NCBI GenBank assembly: GCA_019828595.1
Contig: JAHQRK010000031.1
Span: 248,001 to 312,000, forward strand
Source: Aphanomyces cochlioides
Lineage: Eukaryota > Oomycota > Saprolegniomycetes > Saprolegniales > Verrucalvaceae
Length of the DNA stretch: 64,000 bases
Direction of reading: 5' to 3'
Shown here: one piece after another, positions 34,985-45,202 of the stretch
Layout of the letters: each line of letters opens with the position of its first letter
Position numbering within the stretch: position 1 is the first letter of the stretch
Program-made: the position numbers and the translations under genes
The notes under the pieces: generated by a model
What the model was told of the DNA's origin: nothing
Database searches by the model: none
The model's input: the letters and a program-made list of their open reading frames with translations, nothing else

Positions 34985-35393
34985 CACCTTTTCAGGTTCA
35001 AGTTCACCACATCCGTAGTTCAAGTTCACCCAGATCTGAAACTTTATATTTACATGAAAGAATACACTGTTATATTCAATATCATGTTCCAACCTGAACA
35101 TCCTCCAAACTCATAACTGTGTCTGTGTAACTGTCGTCTTGCCATTTTGATCCAATATAGTGCCGTGTTGAGGTTAACACCAAACGTTTTGGCTATCAAC
35201 CTCCAATCCTGATTATCTCTTGCGGCGGCAAGTACACTCTTCTTGACGAAAAGTCGATCGACTTTGTTGTTGCTCATCAGCGACTTCTTCATTGCAACAA
35301 TTAACTTCTATAGTTTATAACTGATCGGGTATAAAGTTTCAGATCTGGGTGAACTTGAACTACGGATTTGGTGAACTTAAACCTGAAAAGGTG
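34985..35393. mobile_element. TA-flanked 409-bp element carrying a helix-turn-helix fragment
   Basis: Terminal inverted repeats of about 60 bp begin CACCTTTTCAGG; left and right differ at only a few positions. TA dinucleotides flank both ends (34983-34984, 35394-35395), as in Tc1/mariner insertions. Inside, a minus-strand frame (35292-35050) contains LAAARDNQDWRLIAKTFGVN with TALYWIKMARR, a helix-turn-helix as at the amino end of Tc1-like transposases. No catalytic domain fits in the element. Confidence 0.82.
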
Positions 35394-35409
35394 TACCAGT
35401 ACTGTAGTA

Positions 35410-36614
35410 CAGGGAGCGACGTTGAATAACAGCGCGTATGAGCTTTTTGATTGGCCACGAAATTGGACTTATATGGCCAATCATATCGAGCTAATCAAAC
35501 CCTTGAATAAAAATACGACAGCTGGTTCATTGACAAAATATAAATTATAGCAATTTATTTGTTGATAAGAGGAAATTCACATAGATGATTCTTGAAACAA
35601 CGAAACAGTTAACAAAGGTCACAAGGTATTAAAGGTAGCATATTTAAATCATGCAGAACTTCAAGAAGGAGAATTCGTGCATCCATTCAAACGTTAGACA
35701 TCTCATCCCAATTTTAAAAAATGGATAAAATAATAAATACTTTAATCAATATAATACGACATATTTTATTTTAAATACCTTGTTTAAAATATCACAATAT
35801 CCTGCAACCAGTCGTTCTTTTATACATCATGTTCTTTCAATCAGGCGCTATGTTTCTACTGTGCTTTACCTCTACGCCGACTCATGGACACCAGATCAAT
35901 TCACTTCCCGATTTCCTGTCAAACAGTCGCATGCTCGTCTTAATCCCTCTTCGGGGGGAGGGGGGGTCTGCCCCAAGCCAGCGACATCGCTACCCTACAC
36001 CTTGGTTCTCTAGGACACAGTTCCCCGCGAGAATAGACCAGGGCAACAGGTCAACAGTGCTACTGTCGTTTGGAAATCCAAAGTTATCTTTGGGTGGGGT
36101 ACCCAGACTTTAGTAAAAAAAACTCTTTGACGGGATATCATTTTAATTTTAATAAATCTTTTTTTGTTCTGTGTTCTAAAATGGTGTTTAGTTACCTAAA
36201 CATCATTTTAACTCATTTTAAATAACATTTAGAATTGATGATTGGCTTGGCTCCACAGTTGCCAGTATTCTTCTTTCGTGCATTTGAGCCTTTGAAATTT
36301 TTCAACTTGTCAGTGTCACGAATCCATGCACGCAAGGAACTCTCGTTCCACCCGGTAATTCTTGCGGCTTCGCGAACAGATGTGCTTTCAGCGATGGAAA
36401 CAGCGCGCAACTTCTCAGCCACGGTAGGTCTGGCACGTCGAGTCTTGGTAGCATTCATCCGAGGCTATCAATTTTCGCGGTTGTCAAATTCAAAAGAATG
36501 GGAAATTGTGCCGCGAAAAATTTAGCCAATAAAATTTTGTTATCAGAAAGAAAGATCTATGATTGGTCAATTCAAATTTAATTATGCCACGCTGTTATTC
36601 AACGTCGCTCCCTG
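35410..36614 (-). mobile_element. Internally deleted pogo-like element
   Basis: Ends CAGGGAGCGACGTTGAATAA (inverted at 36591-36614) are the same as those of the full element 52482-54845 and are flanked by TA. It is 1,205 bp long and in opposite orientation. It keeps the amino-terminal DNA-binding part and a shared non-coding block (about 35930-36110, matching 54170-54340 inverted), but lacks the catalytic domain. Confidence 0.88.
36213..36458 (-). CDS. Truncated pogo-type DNA-binding protein (81 residues)
   Basis: The ATG at 36458 begins MNATKTRRARPTVAEKLRAV, followed by REAARITGWNESSLRAWIRD, a CENP-B/pogo-like helix-turn-helix. The frame ends at 36213. It aligns with the first 75 or so residues of the transposase at 52642. 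It could be expressed as a solo DNA-binding protein able to compete for the same element ends; that is inference. Confidence 0.65.
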   Translation of the reverse strand: MNATKTRRARPTVAEKLRAVSIAESTSVREAARITGWNESSLRAWIRDTDKLKNFKGSNARKKNTGNCGAKPIINSKCYLK

Positions 36615-36621
36615 TACTATA

Positions 36622-37299
36622 CTACTCTGGTCCAAATAATTGTCATATTTGACTTTTCAGTGGAGTTTCGTTGCTCCTCTTTGAGGAATTCTACATTTGA
36701 TTGGTGCAAATGAAAGTGCTTTATCTCCTCTTTGATTGGATATATTTGTTCAAGCGAAATTCATCGCCATGCAGGAGAAACAATGCCTCAAAGTTTGTCC
36801 TCTGATTCAAGTTACAGAAAATCTTCCGCCAGTGAATCAAATCGCAATGAAACGCGGTCCCACCGCACGCACAAATAGATCACTTAGTCTCCGATATATT
36901 AACGGTATTTTTGAGAGACTATCGATCTAGATGCTCAAATTTGATGCTCACAACTCAAACCGAATGGTCTGGCTCTAAGGCCCTTTTCCGGCGACCCTGT
37001 GAGCTCATGCGTCCGTCCACGAATCACCGGAACATATTGAATAAGTTTGTATGCATTTGCAGGACCAAATATGGCGCCTAGAGACGTGAGCAAAGCTAAA
37101 TGTGATGAGGTCTCCAATATCGTTAGGTCATATGTATATTTACTATTTTGTATGCCAATTTTATCTTTTATGAATAATACTTTAATATAAATATGTTAAA
37201 ATTTGATAAATTCTTCAAACTGTTTCATACTAAAACCAAGTTAACAAGAATTGTACCCCCAAAAATATGCAATATGACAATTATTTCGGACCAGAGTAG
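36622..37299. mobile_element. TA-flanked MITE (678 bp)
   Basis: Inverted ends CTACTCTGGTCC(A/G)AAATAATT, with TA on both sides (36620-36621, 37300-37301). No coding capacity recognised. It starts only 7 bp after the pogo-like derivative ends. Confidence 0.82.
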
Positions 37300-38556
37300 T
37301 AATAGGTAGTGCCATTCGATGACTTTGGACAAAACAATAATTTATTTTTGACTTTGCAATAAATATATTTAAACAGAAATATATTTTACTGATCTGGGTG
37401 ACACTTCATTCTCCGGAAAACATCGGACAAATATTGCCGTTTGTATGCATCCACAGAAAATTTGTCCTGTATTTTCCAAAATACTCAAAATTCTTTTCAT
37501 GATTTAATTATTTGTAGTACTACGTTTTGTATGAAATAAAATAAAGTTTGAGTGGAATGCGAATGGAATGCAATCCACAAAAGGATTTTTCTGCGGGAAA
37601 ATGAGCTAATCACATTTCGAGAAAATCCCAAAAATAGCATAAAGAGAACCAGGGAGCAAAACACAGTCGGACCTTGACTGACGTTTGACGAGTCGTAGAT
37701 AAGATGCAATATGATGAAGAATCTATTGCTAAGAAGTGCAGCACAACAAGCTAAGATAGTGAGAAGCGTTGAGCAGTTGAGGTGTTGTATTCCCTTTTTT
37801 TTCTGTCCACGCAACGCGATGTTTCATTTCAACTTATGGCTGGAATCTACTAGCGTGGTTTTATCACTCATCGTTATATTAGAGATATACCACCCTTAGA
37901 ATAAACACTAAACTCTAAGGTAGTCTCAAGTATGCTGATGATTGCCTGTCTTTTGAAGTCAATAAAGGCATTTTCGATTGCCTTTTGAGACTTGCACGTA
38001 AGAGTCGCTGTCTCATGACTTGTGTTTTTGGCCAATTAAACACCGCACAACTTTTAATAACTATTGATTGGCTGAAATATATTGTGTCTCTAGAAAAAAA
38101 CTGGAATCTTGCAAAGAAAATATCGACGCAGCCATTTTGACGCAAAAATGACGCAATACAAACTTCAAGTGTAATGAAATTGAATGTTTCGAACATGTTT
38201 TTCAAACATTTAAAACGTTTGAAATTACACTATTTAACGTTCTTGATCGAGAAAATGTTTGCGTAAACCTTAAATAGTGTATGCGTCAAATAATTGAAAC
38301 ATTTTCGAAACATCTCAAAACTCCAGTTTTGGACCCAAACGACAATACATAGTAGGATTATTTTTCTGTGAATTCCGAAGACAAGTCATTGCTAGACAAA
38401 AGTCGTCTCGGAGTTAGAAGCTTCTTGCCCTCGAGTTACTATCTTTCCAGTTACTATTAATAGTACTATCTTTCCCCCATTGAAATGTTTGGTTGGAAGT
38501 AGGACGAGGATGTACGATTTACTTAAATACATACGTGGTTGGGTTGGGCAGCATGG
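37300..38556. other. AT-rich intergenic region
   Basis: No supported gene on either strand. The part around 38160-38330 has partly self-complementary stretches (tttcgaacatg..., actatttaacg.../taaatagtgta), which may mark another decayed short element. Confidence 0.45.
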
Positions 38557-39971
38557 CTACAGACTAAACATGTCAACATGAAAGAAAAACAGCGCGACGC
38601 CAAACGCGACAAAGCTCATAGTTCCCCCGACCAAGATGGGCAGGGCATGTCCCATGGAAGACGTGACGAGGGCAGCGGCGACGACGTAGTTGACTAACTG
38701 GCCGATGCAGGGGGCGCTGTTGAGCGCACCGTTAAGTAATCCAAGCGCATTGTCTTGGCTGTGCCCCCCAACGTGGACAATCAGCGGTACAATCAGTAAA
38801 CTAATGGTCGCCTGGGACAAGCCGCACGTGACAGCAATCGTGACGTCGAGAGGGACGTTCTTGGAGAACGCCATGACGACGTACATCGCTTGGGGAATGA
38901 TGCTCGTCGTGATGACCCGCTTGGCACCAAAGCGCTGGACGAGGAAGGGCAATGCCATCACAAAGAACACCGCAACGAGTTGGAGCGTATCGACAAGTCC
39001 AGCGACGCGAATTCCATCGTTGAAGGCCATTTGAGCTTGGGAACACGGCGCTTTGTTCATCTGTCCGCACTGGTCGGCTTCGTTGGGCGTGCCGTGCTTG
39101 ACCACCAAGCCGAAGAACTGCCCCTTAGCTCCATTGTACGACGAAAAGCCATACGTCGTGAGCAAGATGATCCAAAAGTAGACGCCAAGAGGGGACGGAA
39201 GGTGGCGAATTCCATCCAAGACAGCAAAGATTGATGCCTTCACTGAGCCGCGCCAGCCATAGACCAGCGACCGCTCTCGGACGTGCCAACAGGCGAGGCC
39301 ACAAGTCGTGGCGAGGAGCGCAATCAAGATGGTCAAGTAAGACTTCAAACTCTGGTGGGCAGGACCGTTGACGGCAATATAGAGCGCAGAAACGAGCAGG
39401 CCAAGCGACGACAGCAAGCCCGAGATGGCAGAGCCCATGACTTGTCGACTTCCAACGACATCCGCCATGAGCAACGTTGTTGGAATCATCGCAATGTTGA
39501 GCGTGATGGTCGCCCAGATGTAGCAAAGCACAACGATGGCGGTAGTCCAGCGGCGACTCGTGGCTGAATCGCCGAGGAATTGGCCCAGTTCGTCGGCAAA
39601 CATCAAGAGAATGTACGCCACGATGGAGAGCACAGCGCCAGTGAGGATAAACGGTCGGCGACGGCCAAACCGACTGGTACACGAATCGCTGAGGACGCCA
39701 ATCGCGGGCACAATGAGGAGACCACAGACTGGTCCAATGCCTTGAACGAGCTGGACGGCGGACGACGACACGAGAATTTCAAGCAGCGGTCCCTGACGGC
39801 CCATTGCGACGCCCAGCCCATCATGATCGCCACGCGAGGAAGAGCTACGAGAGCCATGATGCCAATCGAGCAGCCGTCCGGCGGCCCTGGCGACGATAAC
39901 ATGGCAGCAGCACCGCCGCTGCTGCTGACTTTGTCGAACGATGCGCCACCACTGGTGTCTCGCTGAGCCAT
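38557..39971 (-). pseudogene. Sucrose/H+ symporter-type transporter (GPH/SUT family) with a frameshift
   Basis: Proton-coupled disaccharide uptake carrier of the plasma membrane. The ATG at 39971 begins MAQRDTSGGASFDK. The first membrane helix reads GIMALVALPRVAIMMGWASQ with the WA that follows; then near 39795 one base appears to be missing. The next frame continues GPLLEILVSSSAVQLVQGIG and the family signature GVLSDSCTSRFGRRRPFI, then about ten more hydrophobic helices to FFFHVDMFSL. With one base restored the length would be about 471 residues, normal for the family. The rest is fully open and GC-rich, so the lesion is recent or a sequencing error. No splice pair explains it. Confidence 0.82.
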
Positions 39972-40966
39972 ATGACACTCGATTCTAGAGTGACGCCAGA
40001 GAGTTTGTCAACCGATCGCTCATCTGGCACTGCACGGACTTGGACGAAACCAATCACCCAAGAGTTGTGGGCGGTCGAAAAAAATAGCAAATCACCACGT
40101 GGTTGATCCTTTTCAACAATTCACTCGATGAATTCGTGCATTCTCAAGCACGACTGAAAGGTGAAGAATGCTAGAAAGTAGATAAGACGATCAAAAGAGA
40201 AAGATCATGGAATCTGCAAGAGTATGGATGATAAATTTATAGCAAGGGAAGAGAAGCTATCTTGGGTAGTTTTACTGTAGTGTTGGTCGTGTATACACTT
40301 GGAGTTAGTAACTCTCGAGTCCACATTGCAGCAATTTCAAATGTACAGTAAACATGTAAACTGCATTTTGCAAGTTTGACGATAGAATCACTTTGCAGTG
40401 ATTAGTCTATCTAATGTACTATTAATATATGGCTAGAAGGCGACTGTCGCGGTGGTGGCTTTGTGAGCGAATGGACTTGGATCGTAGTGTCATATGGGCA
40501 ATGTTCTTCGTTCTAGACGGTTCGTCAACTGATCTAGCGCCTTTGCTGATTATAAAAAGGGATTGCAGTGGATTCAACTCAACATGGCGTGCGCTGCAGT
40601 GCATGTATGCACGCTTGTTCTTTCTCAATCTCTGGGTTTCGTCCTGCTGTCATCCTCGACAAACCCATTGACCGCAAGTGAAATAGCGTCCAGGGTGTTC
40701 ATGCAGTCAATTAGAGACCAAAATGAGTTTCAAAGCAGGGGACAAGCACTGTGCGGCGTCGTCTGGCGAATTCTACCTCGATGAAGAACGAATGTTGACT
40801 TGTTGACACGTCATGCCACAAATCTTTCGATCGAGGGAACTTTCAGTTGCGAGTTGGACACCTGAGACGGTCGGTCGTGTTGGACTAAGCAGCGTCTGAT
40901 TTGGAGCCATTGAAAATCTGAATTCGTGGAATTGACGATCCCCCTTGGGGTAATTTAGAGAGAATC
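39972..40966. other. Intergenic region
   Basis: Lies between the transporter start and the 3' end of the helicase gene. Small frames occur (40429-40671 plus; 40773-41048 minus) but show no family features. The latter could hold a further exon of the helicase gene; see the helicase entry. Confidence 0.4.
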
Positions 40967-42796
40967 CTAAGCCGATCGAGTATACCGACCACGATAGATC
41001 GAATTGAAATTCTGGTCGAGGTCGCCCCGTTCGTAGAGTAATTTGCAAGCATCAAAGGCAGCGACTGCTTTCGCGGCGCGTTTCGATGGATACAAGCAAG
41101 TTTCGATCTGAGGGAGCTTCAACAGTGATGGCATCGACAGCGTGGCGCGGAACCGAGGAATGCCTCGTATACTCTCCTCCACAAAGACAAAGTTGGGCGT
41201 GAGTTGGACCGACTGGCAGTACATATTGAGGCACGCGACGCTTGCATCCAAATCCAACGTCGCTCCAGTGGCTGCGACCTAAGCAAGCGTCTTAGTTTCG
41301 ATCCATCGTGGTGGAATTTCTCTCGACTTTTATCACGCGGACGCAGTTGTCGACTGGTTGCATCAAAGACTGCGGCAGTTTGGACTCGTTGACAGGTTTG
41401 TCCGAGGAAAAATCCAAGCTAGCGATTTCGTCCGCTTGCTCGACCAACCGAGCAAAGCGATCGCTGTCGGCAATAAACGACGATCGGTCGGTGAGGTAAT
41501 AGCAAAGGCCAGCATTGGTATGACGAGCACGGCCGCGCATCTACGCAAGTGAATCAAGGAAAAAAACGTGGCGAGAGTTTTGTCTACTTGGATAAATTTC
41601 CTTGGACACGTGATGGGATCCGACGCAATGACGAGCGAGCAGAGAGGAACATCGACGCCTTCGCAAGACACGGACGTTGATATCAATACGCGGAAATGAC
41701 CCACTTCAAAGTCTTTGAGAATTGTCGCCATGTTGGCCACACCCTTGGAAGCTGCGTCACTCGATGCAGACTGGCCCAGCATACAGCCAAACAATGGGCG
41801 TTCAGCTGGTATGGCAGCATTGAGATAGTCGGCCAAGACACGGCACGTCGCTCGACGCGTAACAAAGACAACGCCAAGGAGGGGCGGCGTTTCGTCGTGA
41901 TGGAGCAGTTTGGTTTGGATTAATGCAATGATTTTGTCCACTTTGGGAGTACAAGCCAAGTTGCAAGCTAGCTTCCTGGCCGTGCACTGCGCCATTTCAT
42001 TCGAGTCCTTGCTAAATAAGAACGAAAATTGAAGCTCCAGGAAGCGGTACAGGCACCAGAGCCCCAAGTCGTTGTATATGGCTTGGCAATCTTCGATGAA
42101 TTTGGTCAACTCTTTCTTGTCAAGAGACTTGTCGAGCTTTTCGAGAAAGCACAGCTCGGCCAATACGGCTTCGACACGAGACGGGGCTTCAAATGTATCG
42201 TACGCTTCATGCAGAACCGCAGCACATGCGGCAAACTTGGCTAGTTCGTCGGGTTCCAAGTCGATTTGAGCGATCTCAGCGTGCATGTTTGTAGCGCAGT
42301 CCCGTGTTGGACAAGGGGTGGTGCCAAAGACTCGAGGCATTGATATATCCGACGGCTTGTACATTTTCATGATTTGGTTGTACGGATGGCGCTTGTTGAC
42401 ATGGTGGCATTCGTCCAAAATGAGCAAGTTGATGCGGGAAAAGGATGTGTAGCCCTTGACAAGTAGAATGCGCAGAATTTCAGGCGTACAGACGTAGACA
42501 GAATGAAGCGACAACTCGTAGCGCCACTTGACGTCGTCCCAGACTTCAACTTCTCGCCCGCAGTACGCTTGAACGTCCAGAGTTGTGAGTCGAGCAATTT
42601 TACCACAAATCTGTTGAACCAATTGACGAGTTGGAGCCAAGACAAATGCGCGCTTTGACGTCGAGTAGTCTTGCTCTCTTAAAAGCATGATCGCGACGAA
42701 CGTCTTGCCAATGCCAGTGCTCCCAACCATCACGACATTCTTCCGTCGGGCCTGTTCCACGACGCCAACTTGGTACTGTCGCAATGCTGCTGCCAT
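40967..42796 (-). CDS. Dicer-type DExD/H helicase with Dicer dimerisation domain, no RNase III
   Basis: Three minus-strand exons, 42796-41588, 41540-41337 and 41278-40967, give 574 residues in phase. The helicase core shows GSTGIGKT (residues 25-32), APTRQLVQQ, the DECHH box (128-132) typical of Dicer and RIG-I-like helicases, and motif VI as QMRGRARHTN across the first splice junction. The last exon carries ATLDLDASVACLNMYCQSV, PRFRATLSMPSLLKLP and SKRAAKAVAAFDACKLLYER, matching the Dicer dimerisation (DUF283) fold. The frame stops about 15 residues later. No PAZ, RNase III or polymerase domain follows within the next 900 bp. It may be a truncated Dicer, a Dicer-related helicase, or the front part of the helicase-RdRP fusions reported in oomycetes and Dictyostelium. 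A small-RNA or dsRNA role is inferred. Confidence 0.8.
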
Positions 42797-43035
42797 TCGA
42801 CCTAACAGTAATTTGCCAATTGTCAAAATACATCAACGTACAAATAGACTGAGGTCCAAAGACCATAGAGCATAAACTTTATCGTTAAACATTGCATCGT
42901 CATTGCCGCTATCCCATTGGGAGTTGCAGGAAACATTGATACAATAGCTATCGGTTTCAATTGATTATGTGGTTTATCGAGTACAGAGGTGACTCATGCT
43001 TAATTGCTACCTGAGTAACGTTAACCACAGCATAG
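42797..43035. other. Short spacer upstream of the helicase
   Basis: No recognisable gene; likely promoter of the helicase gene. Confidence 0.4.
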
Positions 43036-44452
43036 AAGCAAGATGGATGAAGATTGATTTCATGGCGAAAATGCAGTGCGCAGGACATTAAAGTTCTTCA
43101 GTCGAGCATTCGCAGTTTCAAGTCGTGCCATGACAGCCTTTTGGGCGACAGCTGATTGAGGGTGGTATCTTGGGTTTATAAAATATGCCCGATCCATATA
43201 ACCCTTGTCAGCAAGGATCATCTCGCCAGGACTCACGGCATGCACATACGCATCTCGGGCTAGTGTAAGGTCTGACCATTGTCCGTATGGTTTCCCTCCA
43301 TTGACCCAAACTATGTGACCAGTTCGGATACAGATTCCAACCTCGTATCTAACACCAGCCCTATTGAGCTTGTGCGACCACCACTTGGAGTCAAATGGAA
43401 ATGGCTCTTGAATTGGACAGTCAGTGCCGTCCAAGGAGACAAAAAGTTTTGCACCGATTGGAGCACCATCAAAACGATTATTGAAAAGAATCTAATCATT
43501 TCATTTATTTATTATCTTAACAATGATCTTACCTCTGGGAGATGCGAGAAATCACGACTTTTAATAAAACTATCAATAATTTAAAAAAATATTCCCAAAA
43601 TTTAAAAAAAGTTTCTTCGAGATTCTTTTAGAGGATTCTTTTAGGATTTTATAATCTAAAATGAAACTTGCAAAACGACCTAAAAAACCCTCACTTCCCA
43701 AACGATTCAAAGCTTGATATTTTAGGACAAGGTACTTAGGAATACTTCATGAGGATATCAGTCGAGAAACATCAACTTTTGTCATGTCTTGTTTGGTTTT
43801 TCAACGTCAAAGTCGGAGTTTTTAGAAGTTTCTTTAAACTTTACATTAAAAAAACCATATTCAAACCATTTCAATCCTGGATTTCATTGTTCTCAGCAGT
43901 AGACTGTACTTATAGCTATAAGTTTCAACGAAAAGTAATGGCAATGGGAAATGTCTTGGTTAGTTTTTTAAGCGACAAGTCGGAGATTTTGGAACTTAAA
44001 GAAACTTTTGTAAATGTTGTACTAGTATACGCCAACAATCATGTAATTTAAAAAAGTTTTGAGCAATATTTTTTTAAAAATAAAGACGTATTTTTTTAAA
44101 TTGTTGATTTCCCGCATCTCCATGGCATCGCCTCAAGAGCTCTTATGTATACCCTTGACCACTTTCTGAATGTCTTTTCATCAACATTTGCCATCGCTGC
44201 ATGGACGTGTTCTGTGCTGTACACCTTAAGAAACATCAAAGCCCAGAGTAAGTGTTGGCGTTGGCCGCCATGAGGATGGGGATGGAGCTTGCGCCAGAGT
44301 ATGGCGCAGATAAATGGCGTTGCACCGAACAAAGCAACAAAACGTCGCAAATTGGCTCGATTCATGGTCATGGAGCCTAGTATAGGCATTGCCGCTGCCC
44401 AAATGAGTGCTTCAGGCCTCGGCATCAAAATTTGGAATTGAATATCAGACAT
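43036..44452 (-). pseudogene. Harbinger/ISL2EU-type DDE transposase broken by an insertion
   Basis: The amino part (44452-44100) reads MSDIQFQILMPRPEALIWAA ... VDEKTFRKWSRVYIRALEAM and stops at KSTI. Across a 0.5 kb A/T-rich insertion the sequence resumes as IIDSFIKSRDFSHLPE, then a roughly 40-nt intron (43533-43492), then FVSLDGTDCPIQEPFPF (first Asp), GEMILADKGYMDRA (second Asp) and MARLETANARLKNF (Glu). This is the DDE_Tnp_4 order, from a lineage different from the element at 24328. It ends in a stop at 43060. Confidence 0.75.
43579..44104. mobile_element. A/T-rich insertion (MITE-like) in the transposase
   Basis: Begins aatttaaaaaaata and ends with the inverse tatttttttaaatt. It separates KSTI from IIDSF of the transposase. 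Removing it brings ...ATT and ATT... together, so the target was probably ATT or AATT. No coding sequence inside. Confidence 0.55.
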
Positions 44453-45130
44453 CGATCATGAAAACGCGCGAGAATCGTCCCTTTTAAGTGCGATATTTAG
44501 CCTCGAGAGTTTTCTTAAGATAGTTCCAGACATTTTCAGACATTTTCAGAACATCAAGGTTTATCGTAAGTTTGACGTCAATCAAACTTTGAAGCCACTT
44601 TTCTCATAGAAGGATCATCTGTAGGAGCACCATCCGGGGTTGAATCTTATCTACTGAATTAAATCTTTAAGAATCAATCAACAGCGCAGATTTATAGACA
44701 ATGCATTAAGAGATATTCTTAATCGAAATTCGATATTTTTGGAAAAATGCCGAATTTTCGTGATTTTGAATGCCTCTATTATGCCTCTATTATGTTGTTT
44801 ATGCACGCTAAATTCTCCATATGGGGCTCTAATGACCGCAGCTCTCTCTAGAATCCTCAGACCATAAAGCGTACAGCAGAAATTATCTACAAGACGAAGA
44901 AATTGACCCTCAAACATGACCGTATTTAGGTTAAACACAGTGTACTTATATAAAACCTATTTTGACCATTTTGAACATCTTAAAATATCTTAAAATATCT
45001 AAAGAAATTCCTCAAGAACTTTTCAGATATTTGTACTTACAGTGTGTCAACATCCCTCCGTCCGAAACAACCGTTTCGGACAAGGCCTCTCTTAAGTTCC
45101 ACGATTGAAAGGTTTGATTAAGTTCTATTC
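44453..45130. other. Spacer
   Basis: No supported gene. Short tandem copies of cattttcaga occur near 44525-44550, and an 86-residue minus-strand frame (44938-44678) has no recognisable features. Confidence 0.4.
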
Positions 45131-45202
45131 GTGCTTTGGCAAGAAGACGATACCACACTGGTTACAGGCTCAGATGTCGATGGCCAAGTCATACCAAGCG
45201 GG

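Noticed and set aside
44678..44938. 86-residue minus-strand frame next to the broken Harbinger copy
   Set aside because: Cannot be linked to the transposase or any family.
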